The translations under genes were made by a program, and so were the position numbers. Below, one piece after another: positions 18,752-25,652 of a DNA stretch of 64,000 nt (position 1 is the first letter of the stretch; the number at the start of each line of letters is the position of its first letter). Origin of the DNA: CAWJMF01 sp963843945 (lineage in GTDB: Bacteria > Vulcanimicrobiota > Vulcanimicrobiia > Vulcanimicrobiales > Vulcanimicrobiaceae); assembly GCA_963843945.1 (NCBI GenBank), contig CAWJMF010000002.1, positions 1,798,001-1,862,000 on the forward strand, written 5' to 3'. A model generated the notes under the pieces. It did not search any database, was not told where the DNA came from, and was given only the letters and a program-made list of their open reading frames with translations.

Positions 18752-19755
18752 GCGATCGCCAAAACCACTTTTCCGAACTGCTCGCTGCGCGCCACCCGTT
18801 CCGCCGCCGCGACCACGCGATCCATCGGAAACACGTCGTCGACCACCGGGCGCAAACCGCCCTCGAAGAGCGCCAGCATCGCCTTGAAGTCGTCCGGGCT
18901 GCCCATCGACGTACCCATGATCGTCAAGTGCTTCCAAAAAACCGAAAACGGGCGGATTTTCGCATCGCCCATCGTTCCACCGTAGACGACGACGCGCGCC
19001 TCGTGGCGCGCAATATCCAAGCAACGCGCAAGCGTCTCGCCGCCGCTCGAATCGACGATCAGTGAAGGCCCGCCGCCCCCGGCCGCGCTGCGCGCTTCCT
19101 TATACCACTCGGGATTCGTCTTGTAATTGAGCGCGACGTCCGCCCCAAGGGCTTTCGCGCGCGCGAGCTTTTCATCGCTGCCCGAGGTCACGATCGTTTT
19201 CGCCCCGACATGCACGGCATAGAGCAGCACGAACGTCTGCACGCCGCCGCCGACGCCCGGAATCAAGACGACGTCGTCTTTGCGAATTTGCCCGCGCGTG
19301 AACACCGCCCGATACGCGGTCTCGCCCGCCAGCGGAATCGCCGCAGCCTCGTCGTCGCTCAACCCAGCGGGCTTGCTGTACACGTTCTCCGCCGGCACGA
19401 CCACGTATTCCGCGAACGTCCCATCCAGCGGCATCCCGAGCAAACTCGCGCCCTTGTGCGCGTGACCGAGCGTATCGCTCCACCCAATCTGCGGATCGAT
19501 CACGACCGCCGTGCCCACCGCAGGCCCGTTCACGCCGCTGCCGAGCGCGGCCACGACGCCGGCGCCATCAGACCCAAGCGTCTTCGGCAATTCGATACCG
19601 GGATACAACCCTTGCGTGATGAACACGTCGCGCCGATTGAACGCCGCGCGCAAGATCTTCACTAAAATCTGCCCCGGCCCCGGCTGCGGATCCGCAACCT
19701 CCTCAACGTGCAACTTCTCCGGCCCGCCCAGTTCGTTCAATCGTACTGCTTTCAT
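18748..19755 (-). CDS. Quinone oxidoreductase-like MDR dehydrogenase
   Basis: 335 residues, medium-chain dehydrogenase/reductase fold. The N-terminal GroES-like part carries EEVADPQPGPGQILVKI and GSDGAGVVAALG; the Rossmann part carries IPGVGGGVQTFVLLYAVHVG, an NADPH-binding glycine motif. The structural zinc cysteines of classical alcohol dehydrogenases are absent, so the quinone-reductase branch (zinc-free) is the better match. The ATG at 19755 begins MKAVRLNELGGPE, the usual family start; a longer frame exists but lacks similarity. It is monocistronic and convergent with the MBL gene. Confidence 0.85.
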   Translation of the reverse strand: MKAVRLNELGGPEKLHVEEVADPQPGPGQILVKILRAAFNRRDVFITQGLYPGIELPKTLGSDGAGVVAALGSGVNGPAVGTAVVIDPQIGWSDTLGHAHKGASLLGMPLDGTFAEYVVVPAENVYSKPAGLSDDEAAAIPLAGETAYRAVFTRGQIRKDDVVLIPGVGGGVQTFVLLYAVHVGAKTIVTSGSDEKLARAKALGADVALNYKTNPEWYKEARSAAGGGGPSLIVDSSGGETLARCLDIARHEARVVVYGGTMGDAKIRPFSVFWKHLTIMGTSMGSPDDFKAMLALFEGGLRPVVDDVFPMDRVVAAAERVARSEQFGKVVLAIA

Positions 19756-19847
19756 AAAGCTTCGCTTACGCGCCAGGCGAACGAAGTCCCGGCCGTCACT
19801 GAGCGGGGCGTGCCGCGGGCGGTGACGGAGCAGCGACGGGGAGTCGA

Positions 19848-19883
19848 ACTTTTTGCGAAGCCAGGATGGCGAGAGCAAAAAGT
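19848..19883 (-). repeat. Perfect 9-bp inverted repeat after the RDD gene
   Basis: Arms ACTTTTTGC (19848-19856) and GCAAAAAGT (19875-19883) are separated by 18 nt. It lies just downstream of the RDD gene on the minus strand and may act as a transcription terminator, although the T run is inside the arm rather than after the stem. Confidence 0.45.
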
Positions 19884-19890
19884 CGCCTAG

Positions 19891-20790
19891 CTACCCCGTC
19901 TCGACAGCCGGCGGCGGAGTAGCGTCGGCCGATGGCGCATCCGAGGGCGCTTCGGTTGAAGACTGCGCCGGTTCCGTCAACGCCGGCGCGGGTGTCTCAT
20001 CCGGCGCCGGTGTCGAGCCCTGCGGAACGACGGTCGGCAGCGGCAAGGGCGACGTCGTCGGCGTCGCGGCGAACGGTTGAGACGCCGCACGGTAGAACTG
20101 CGGCAGATACGTCGCGCCCTCCGCGGCGAAGGTCAAAGCCGTCGTGACGCCCCCGCCGTAGAGAATCTGCGCGTAGCCGACGAGCGCGAGGATCGCGAGC
20201 CCGAGAAGCGTGGAGAGCCAGCCGATGCGGCTGCGTCCGACGACCGTCCCCGCGAAGAAGTCGCCGACGCGCTGATGTCGCGGCGTGATCAGCGCGAGGA
20301 TCGGTCCGATGATAAGGATGTCGAACGGCCGCAAGAGCATGCGCAAGAGCGCGCGGCCCGGGCCTGCCCAATTGCCGTTGCTGCGGCGCACGTGCAACGC
20401 GAACACCAGCTTGCCGAGCGACGTTCCGAAAACGCCTTCGCTGACGACGAGCAGCAGCGACGCCGCGCCGAATGCGGCGAGCGCCAGCAGCGTAAAGCTG
20501 GCTTGGTCGTGACCACCGAAAGCAAGGTTGCCGCCCGTCGAGAGTTGCAGACCGAACGACGCCAAGACGAACGTGACCAGCACCATGTCGATGAGGAACG
20601 CGCCGAAGCGTCCGAGCAAATACACCCCGACGTTGCCGAAGGGGTGCACGTAGCGCGCGGGGGTCGAGCCGGGAACGGGCGTTCCCGGCGCGGGCAAGTA
20701 GCCGCCGGCGGCCGCGGGTGCCGCGGGCTCGGGCAACGGCTGGACCGGAATAGGCTGCGTCTCGTGCGGATCGTACGGCGGCGTTTCCAT
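19891..20790 (-). CDS. RDD family membrane protein with Pro-rich tails
   Basis: 299 residues. An N-terminal Pro-rich cytoplasmic tail (residues about 1-45) is followed by an RDD domain: LGRFGAFLIDMVLV holds the first Arg and Asp, and TSLGKLVFALHV plus DFFAGTVVG are the later family signatures. Membrane segments lie around residues 60-80, 100-120, 155-170 and 195-215. The C-terminus is a 90-residue Pro/Ala/Thr/Glu-rich linker (PTTSPLPLPTVVPQGSTPAP...), likely extended. RDD proteins are linked to transport or Na+/H+ exchange in a few cases, but no function can be set here. Confidence 0.8.
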   Translation of the reverse strand: METPPYDPHETQPIPVQPLPEPAAPAAAGGYLPAPGTPVPGSTPARYVHPFGNVGVYLLGRFGAFLIDMVLVTFVLASFGLQLSTGGNLAFGGHDQASFTLLALAAFGAASLLLVVSEGVFGTSLGKLVFALHVRRSNGNWAGPGRALLRMLLRPFDILIIGPILALITPRHQRVGDFFAGTVVGRSRIGWLSTLLGLAILALVGYAQILYGGGVTTALTFAAEGATYLPQFYRAASQPFAATPTTSPLPLPTVVPQGSTPAPDETPAPALTEPAQSSTEAPSDAPSADATPPPAVETG

Positions 20791-20825
20791 CGCTTAGCGA
20801 TCTACTGCGAACGGCGCTCGAAGTG

Positions 20826-22436
20826 TCAGATCCGGCCGCTCGCGGCGGTCGCGCCCTTTTTCTGGAGTTCCGCCTGGCGAAGCTCCACCCGCCGGATCTT
20901 GCCCGAACGCGTTTTGGGAAGTTCGGGGACGAACTCGATCTCGCGCGGATACTTGTACGGCGCGGTGACGCGCTTGCAGTGTTCTTGCAGCTCGCGCACG
21001 AGCGCGTCGTTCGGCTCGTAGCCCGCGCGCAGCACGACGAAGGCCTTGACGACGTTTCCGCGATCGGGATCGGGACTGCCGACGACCGCCGACTCGAGGA
21101 CCGCCGGGTGTTCGATCAAGGCGCTCTCGACTTCAAAGGGACCGATACGATACGCGCCCGACGAGATGACGTCGTCGGCTCGGCCCACGAACCAAAAGTA
21201 TCCGTCGTCGTCGACTTGCGCGCGGTCGCCGGTGAGGTACCACTCGCCCCGGCGGCTCGCCCCGGTCTCTTCCTCATTCTTATAATAGCCGCGGAAGAGC
21301 GTGGGAGGATCGCCCCGCACGCCGATGTCGCCGACCTCGCCGGGCTCGCACGCTTTTCCCTCGGCATCGACCACGGCGACGTCGTGCCCGGGCGTCGGTT
21401 TGCCCATCGAGCCCGGGCGCACGTCCATCGTTCGCGAGTTTGCGACGAGTAGCGAGTTCTCGGTTTGACCGTACCCGTCGAGGATCGTCAAACCGAACGC
21501 CGCCTTCCAGAGCGCGAGAACTTCGGGATTGAGCGGTTCGCCGGCGGAGACGCAGTGGCGCAGCTTGGGCAGCTTCCAGCGCTCGCCGAGATTTTCGAGT
21601 TTGGCCTCGATCCGGTATTCGGTCGGCGCCTGACACAAGATCGTCACGCCGAGATCGCGGATCAGATCCATCCGCTCGACCGGCACGAAGCCGCCTTCGT
21701 GCAGCACGATCGGCGTTCCGCACGACCACGGTCCGAGCAGCACGTTCCAGAGCGACTTCGCCCAGCCCGTTCCCGCCGTGCACCAGAGCAGGTCGTCCGG
21801 TTTCGCGTCGAGCCAAAACTCGGCTTGCATGCGCTTGGCGTAGGTGTAGGCGTGATTGTGCACGACGCCCTTGGGATCTTTGGTCGTGCCGCTCGTGTAG
21901 ACGATGTAGGCGAGGTCTTCCGAGCGCGTCGCGTGCCCGGCGAATTCGGGCGCGCTTTCAACGAGCGTATCGAGCGAGGTCCAACCCTCCGCCTCGCCGC
22001 CCACAAGCAGGTAGCGCGTGACGCCCGGACACTGGGCCCGAAGCAGATCGACCTCCGCGTGATTCGAGACGTGCGCCACGATCGTCGTCGCTTCGGAGTG
22101 GTTGGCGCGAAACGCAAGATCCTTGGCACGCAGCTGTTCGGAACAGGGAACGACGACCGCACCGAGCCGGATCAGCGCCGTCATCGCATAGAGCCAAGCC
22201 GGAATTTTCGGGAGCAGCACGACGACGCGCTCGCCCTTGACGATCCCGAGTTCGTGCAGCGCACCGGCCCAGCGTCGCGTCGCGGCGGCGATCTCCGAAA
22301 ACGTCGATTCGTGCCGTTGCCCCGCGGCGTCGACGAAGAGCAGTCCGCGCCGATCTTCACGACCGAGCACGTCGATGACGTCGCGGCCGAAATTGAATTC
22401 CGGCGGTACCGACCAAGCGAAGGAAGGCGATTGCAT
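20826..22436 (-). CDS. AMP-forming acyl-CoA synthetase (medium-chain type)
   Basis: 536 residues, ANL superfamily. The phosphate-binding loop is YTSGTTKDPKGV (about residue 190). The adenine motif DGYGQTE, the hinge region GDRAQVDDDGYFWFVGRADD and the catalytic Lys in LPKTRSGKIRR near the C-terminus are all present, so the enzyme should be active. The pattern DVISSGAYRIGPFEVES fits the medium-chain/acetyl-type group. It activates a carboxylic acid to its CoA thioester for beta-oxidation or biosynthesis. It starts 33 bp from the divergent membrane-protein gene, within an inverted repeat that spans both starts. Confidence 0.9.
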   Translation of the reverse strand: MQSPSFAWSVPPEFNFGRDVIDVLGREDRRGLLFVDAAGQRHESTFSEIAAATRRWAGALHELGIVKGERVVVLLPKIPAWLYAMTALIRLGAVVVPCSEQLRAKDLAFRANHSEATTIVAHVSNHAEVDLLRAQCPGVTRYLLVGGEAEGWTSLDTLVESAPEFAGHATRSEDLAYIVYTSGTTKDPKGVVHNHAYTYAKRMQAEFWLDAKPDDLLWCTAGTGWAKSLWNVLLGPWSCGTPIVLHEGGFVPVERMDLIRDLGVTILCQAPTEYRIEAKLENLGERWKLPKLRHCVSAGEPLNPEVLALWKAAFGLTILDGYGQTENSLLVANSRTMDVRPGSMGKPTPGHDVAVVDAEGKACEPGEVGDIGVRGDPPTLFRGYYKNEEETGASRRGEWYLTGDRAQVDDDGYFWFVGRADDVISSGAYRIGPFEVESALIEHPAVLESAVVGSPDPDRGNVVKAFVVLRAGYEPNDALVRELQEHCKRVTAPYKYPREIEFVPELPKTRSGKIRRVELRQAELQKKGATAASGRI

Positions 22437-22472
22437 GGAGCGCCCCTTCGCGGAGCGAAGCGCGCCTCCATG
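22434..22472. repeat. Inverted repeat spanning two divergent start codons
   Basis: The 39-bp segment begins with CATGGAG and ends with CTCCATG; the arms extend inward to TTCG/CGAA with a few mismatches (left CATGGAGCGCCCCTTCG, right arm reversed CATGGAGGCGCGCTTCG). The outer trinucleotides are the start codons of the acyl-CoA synthetase (minus) and the small membrane protein (plus), so both mRNAs would carry half of the palindrome at the start codon. Confidence 0.6.
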
Positions 22473-22718
22473 CGCTCACGTACGCTGCTTGAATCGCTCG
22501 GCGTCGAATCGGTCCTGCGCGCCTCGAAGATCCGCATCGGCAAGCGCGTCCGTCTGCAAGGCGTCCCCGCGATTCTGGGCGGGGTGGCCGTCGTCATCGC
22601 GGCGGCGGGGGTGGTTCGGTTTATCGAACAGGCCGCTCCGATGCTGCCCGAAGGGCTGCGCGAGGTCCGGGAACTCTGGAAGACGGTCCGCGGCGAACGG
22701 CCGGAACTCAATCCTTAG
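22470..22718 (+). CDS. Small single-pass membrane protein, unknown
   Basis: 82 residues: a soluble N-terminal part (RSRTLLESLGVESVLRAS), one membrane segment (about 30-50, VPAILGGVAVVIAAAGVVRF) and an acidic/basic C-terminal helix. The ATG at 22470 was chosen as the first plausible start after the palindrome; the long frame upstream is a shadow of the acyl-CoA synthetase. It is followed 21 bp later by bolA. No family recognised. Confidence 0.5.
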   Translation: MRSRTLLESLGVESVLRASKIRIGKRVRLQGVPAILGGVAVVIAAAGVVRFIEQAAPMLPEGLREVRELWKTVRGERPELNP

Positions 22719-22739
22719 GCCGCGAAAGCGCCCCGTCGC

Positions 22740-22973
22740 ATGATCGAGAACGAAGCCATGGTTGCGCTGATCCGCCGCGCGATGCCCGACGCCGAAGTCA
22801 ACGTGGTCGACCTGACCGGCACCATGGACCACTTTAACGTGTTGGTACGGTCGCGAGCGTTCGCGGGCGTCTCCCTCATGGACCGCCACCGGATGGTCGA
22901 GAACGCCCTCGCGCAGGCCCGCGCCGACGGCCGGATCCACGCCATGGCCATCCGCACCGAAATCTTGGAGTAA
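22740..22973 (+). CDS. bolA: BolA family protein
   Basis: 77 residues, usual size for BolA. Class II KH-like fold with DHFNVLVRSRAFAGVSLMDR and MVENALAQ, including the conserved His that, with the glutaredoxin, coordinates a shared [2Fe-2S] cluster. BolA partners with monothiol glutaredoxins in Fe-S cluster trafficking, and the glutaredoxin gene follows 4 bp downstream, a classic pairing that supports the call. Confidence 0.9.
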   Translation: MIENEAMVALIRRAMPDAEVNVVDLTGTMDHFNVLVRSRAFAGVSLMDRHRMVENALAQARADGRIHAMAIRTEILE

Positions 22974-22977
22974 CGAC

Positions 22978-23337
22978 ATGTCAGCCGACGAAATCCGCCA
23001 GCAAATCGAACGCGAGATCGAGGACAACAAAATCCTCGTCTACGGAAAAGGGACGAAGGACATGCCGCGCTGCGGCTTCACCGCCGAAACGATCCAGTTT
23101 TTCGGCCGCTTCGGCTACCCGTTCGAAGTCGTCGACGTCCTCGAAGACATGCCCAAGCGCGAAGTCCTTTCGTCGATGACGAACTGGCCGACGCTGCCGA
23201 AGGTCTTCATCGGCGGCAAGTTCTACGGCGATACCGATATCTTGGGACCGATGGACGAGAACGGCGAGTTGAAAACCGTCCTTGCCGAGACGTTCGCCGG
23301 GCAGCCGGAACCCGCGCCCGTCATCAAACTCCACTAG
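22978..23337 (+). CDS. grxD: Monothiol glutaredoxin (Grx4/GrxD type)
   Basis: 119 residues. The active site is RCGFTAETIQFF, that is CGFT where most members have CGFS; the GKGTKDMPRCGF context, NWPTLPKVFIGGKF and the DTDILG glutathione-binding segment are intact. These proteins carry glutathione-ligated [2Fe-2S] clusters and pass them on together with BolA. It lies directly downstream of bolA and upstream of a thioesterase gene. Confidence 0.92.
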   Translation: MSADEIRQQIEREIEDNKILVYGKGTKDMPRCGFTAETIQFFGRFGYPFEVVDVLEDMPKREVLSSMTNWPTLPKVFIGGKFYGDTDILGPMDENGELKTVLAETFAGQPEPAPVIKLH

Positions 23338-23353
23338 CGCACGTAACCGTACG

Positions 23354-23806
23354 TTGCTCGCGCTGTTCGAGCCGGAGAACGAAGCCGCGTGGCTTCGTTC
23401 TTTTCGTTTCGAAGTCGGGTTGAAGCCCCGCTACTGCGAACTCGACGGCCTCGGACACGTCAGCAATACCGTGTATCCCGAATATCTCGAATTCGGGCGC
23501 CTGCAGTATTTCATCGCGGCGAAGGACCCGGAGAGCGGACCGTTCGCGTTCGCGCACGTGACCGCGGAACTGCAGTTGCGCTACGTCGCGGCTTGCTTCT
23601 ACGACGAACCGCTGACCGTGCGCTCCAAACTCGTACGCTTGGGACGTTCGAGCGCCGAGATGGAGCAGGCGCTCGTCGGCGCCGGGGAGTCCCTGCGGGC
23701 GCTGTCGCGGGTCGCGATCGTCCGTTCCGACGGCAACGTCACATCGCCCTGGAGCGACGCGCAGCGCGCCGCGCTCGAGGCCTTCGAAGGCCGCTCGTTC
23801 GGCTAG
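23354..23806 (+). CDS. Hotdog-fold acyl-CoA thioesterase
   Basis: About 150 residues. The FRFEVGLKPRYCELDGLGHVSN start contains the D-x-x-G-H-V-x-N motif of 4HBT-type thioesterases, with YLEFGRLQYF in the long helix. It probably hydrolyses acyl-CoA thioesters. No ATG precedes the conserved region; TTG at 23354 is the likeliest start, 16 bp after the glutaredoxin stop, but there is no clear ribosome site. Its stop shares the palindrome CTAG with the stop of the convergent Uma2 remnant. Confidence 0.8.
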   Translation: MLALFEPENEAAWLRSFRFEVGLKPRYCELDGLGHVSNTVYPEYLEFGRLQYFIAAKDPESGPFAFAHVTAELQLRYVAACFYDEPLTVRSKLVRLGRSSAEMEQALVGAGESLRALSRVAIVRSDGNVTSPWSDAQRAALEAFEGRSFG

Positions 23807-24121
23807 AAAACCTCGCTCGGCGTCAGCGCTAAGCCGTCCAGCGTCGCTGCGGCGAGGCGCTCCGGCCCGGCGTACGTCGCACGGCGGACGTAGCGCTCGC
23901 CCGCGGCTTCCCAAAATTGCTCGATGCTTTCCGCCTCAGGATCGACGATCCAGTACTCGGGAACGCCGAAGCGCGCGTACATCGCCAGCTTGATGACCGT
24001 GATGACGCGGCGTTCCTGAAGGCAACACGTGCAACACCCCTGCGAAGATCTCCCGGCGCACGTTATCCTCGGGCGTGCGCAACAAGTCATCGTAGGTATA
24101 GGGAGATTGCGGGAGCGTCAC
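23803..24121 (-). pseudogene. Uma2 family nuclease remnant with internal deletion
   Basis: Two pieces of one gene are visible in different frames. The N-terminal piece reads YTYDDLLRTPEDNVRREIFAG, the usual Uma2/DUF820 start. The C-terminal piece reads IKLAMYARFGVPEYWIVDPE to the end. Between them the roughly 100 residues that carry the PD-(D/E)xK-like catalytic core are missing, and the join is out of frame, so the gene is dead. Uma2 genes are abundant and mobile in some lineages, so a solo relic is unsurprising. Confidence 0.75.
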
Positions 24122-24136
24122 GCGGGCGTTACCGGC

Positions 24137-24631
24137 TTACGTCGCGGCTTTGACGCGGGCGCGCGGCGGCGGCGCGCCGTGCGGATCGACGAAGGCGCCC
24201 GCCGGCGAGGCCAGGATGCGCTGCAACTCCTCGGAGTTCAGTTCTTGCGAGAAATCGCGCGCCGCGGTCACGATACAGAAAAATCCGAACGGCTCGCTGC
24301 CGCGATTTACGAACTGGTGCGGCTCGAGCGGCCCGACGTAGACGACGTCGTGCTGTTTGATCTCGCGCACCGTCGTGCCGACCACGGCATGTCCGACACC
24401 CTCGCCGACGATGACGAAGTGTTCGTGCTCGTGTTTTTCCAGGCGCGTGACGCTGCCCGGAGGCACGCTGAAGTAGCGCACCTCGAGGTGCGGGCCGGGC
24501 TCATGGCCGGTCGACTTGCGGCTGCCGACCAGCGTGTGACGAACGACGTTTGTCGCTTCGCCGGGAACGTAGCCTTCCGGCTCGACGCCTTCCCAGCCGG
24601 CACCGGCTTTTTGAACGATCCGCTCTTGCAT
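24137..24631 (-). CDS. Cupin-domain protein
   Basis: 164 residues. The cupin core shows PPGSVTRLEKHEHEHFVIVGEG (metal-binding His/His/Glu motif 1) and PHQFVNRGSEPFGFFCIV (motif 2, His). The N-terminal segment TGHEPGPHLEVRYFSVPPG is typical of single-domain cupins linked to sugar or small-molecule sensing. Role unknown; metal binding is likely. The ATG at 24631 is preferred, since the sequence upstream lacks similarity. It is divergent from the EVE gene 94 bp away. Confidence 0.75.
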   Translation of the reverse strand: MQERIVQKAGAGWEGVEPEGYVPGEATNVVRHTLVGSRKSTGHEPGPHLEVRYFSVPPGSVTRLEKHEHEHFVIVGEGVGHAVVGTTVREIKQHDVVYVGPLEPHQFVNRGSEPFGFFCIVTAARDFSQELNSEELQRILASPAGAFVDPHGAPPPRARVKAAT

Positions 24632-24725
24632 GAAGACGAGTTTACCACGTCGAGAGGGCGCTCGCCAAACCGTCGCACCCGGAAACGGCGGGAACGGTCG
24701 CCTCGCTGGACAAAGCCGCGCCGCA

Positions 24726-25196
24726 GTGCACAACTACTGGTTGTTCAAGACCGAACCGGCCACGTACGGCTGGGACCGCTTGGAGCGCGAAGGTCGCACG
24801 GAGTGGAGCGGCGTGCGCAACTTTCAGGCGCGCAACAACATGCTCGAGATGAAGCTGGACGATCTCGGCTTCTTCTACCACTCGAGTACGAAGGTTCCGT
24901 GCATCGTCGGCATCGTGCGCGTCGTCAAGGAAGCCTATCCCGACTTCACCGCGTTCGATCGCGAGAGCCCGTACTACGATCCCCGCTCGAAACCCGATCG
25001 CCCGATCTGGCAAATGGTCGACGTCGTTCCCGAGCGTCCGTTGGAACGGCCCGTCACGCTCGCCGAATTGCGCGAGAACGCCGATCTGGCCGGGACGATG
25101 ACGCTGCTCAAACGTGGTTCGCGTCTGTCGGTGCAGCCCGTGCACGTCCGCGAGTGGAAGATCATCCTGGCACTCGCGGCACGTCCCGCCCCGTGA
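24726..25196 (+). CDS. EVE domain protein
   Basis: 156 residues, full-length EVE (PUA-like) fold: YWLFKTEPATYGWDRLEREG at the start, EWSGVRNFQARNNM, LGFFYHSSTKVPCIVGIVRV and the PIWQMVDVVP segment. EVE proteins bind modified cytosine or act on nucleic-acid modification; cytoplasmic. The GTG at 24726 gives the canonical short N-terminus. The stop overlaps the next start (GTGA). Confidence 0.88.
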   Translation: MHNYWLFKTEPATYGWDRLEREGRTEWSGVRNFQARNNMLEMKLDDLGFFYHSSTKVPCIVGIVRVVKEAYPDFTAFDRESPYYDPRSKPDRPIWQMVDVVPERPLERPVTLAELRENADLAGTMTLLKRGSRLSVQPVHVREWKIILALAARPAP

Positions 25197-25636
25197 GCGA
25201 ACCGTTTCGGGCCGCCGACGCGGCGTACGAGGCGCGCGTCCGCGAAAGCTTCGCGCGGCAAGGCGCGATGGTTCACCTCGGCGCGACGATTCGCAGCCTC
25301 GGGCCCGGCCGCTGCGAGATCGCGCTGCCCTTTCGTCCCGAACTCTCGCAGCAGCACGGCTACTTTCACGCCGGCATCGTTTCAGCGATCGTCGACTCGG
25401 CGGGAGGCTACGCAGCCCTCACGCTTTTCGCCGCGCAAAGCGAGGTCTTGACGGTCGAATTCAAGATCAATCTAATCGCGCCCGCCGACGGCGAGCTTCT
25501 GATCGCCGACGGCCGCGTCGTCCGCGCCGGCCGCACCCTGACGATCTGCACGGGCGAGGTCCGTTCGCTGCGCGACGGCGTCGCCAAGCCGTGCGCCATC
25601 ATGCAGCAAACGCTGATGCGCGTCGCCGCGTCCTGA
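25193..25636 (+). CDS. PaaI family thioesterase
   Basis: 147 residues, hotdog fold. HGYFHAGIVSAIVDSAGGYAA carries the catalytic Gly-x-x-H-x-G and Asp of the PaaI group, followed by VEFKINLIAPADGE. It hydrolyses aryl- or acyl-CoA thioesters. Start GTG at 25193 overlaps the EVE stop. It is convergent with ppk1, 16 bp apart. Confidence 0.85.
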   Translation: MSEPFRAADAAYEARVRESFARQGAMVHLGATIRSLGPGRCEIALPFRPELSQQHGYFHAGIVSAIVDSAGGYAALTLFAAQSEVLTVEFKINLIAPADGELLIADGRVVRAGRTLTICTGEVRSLRDGVAKPCAIMQQTLMRVAAS

Positions 25637-25652
25637 CGGCGGGGCGGCGACG

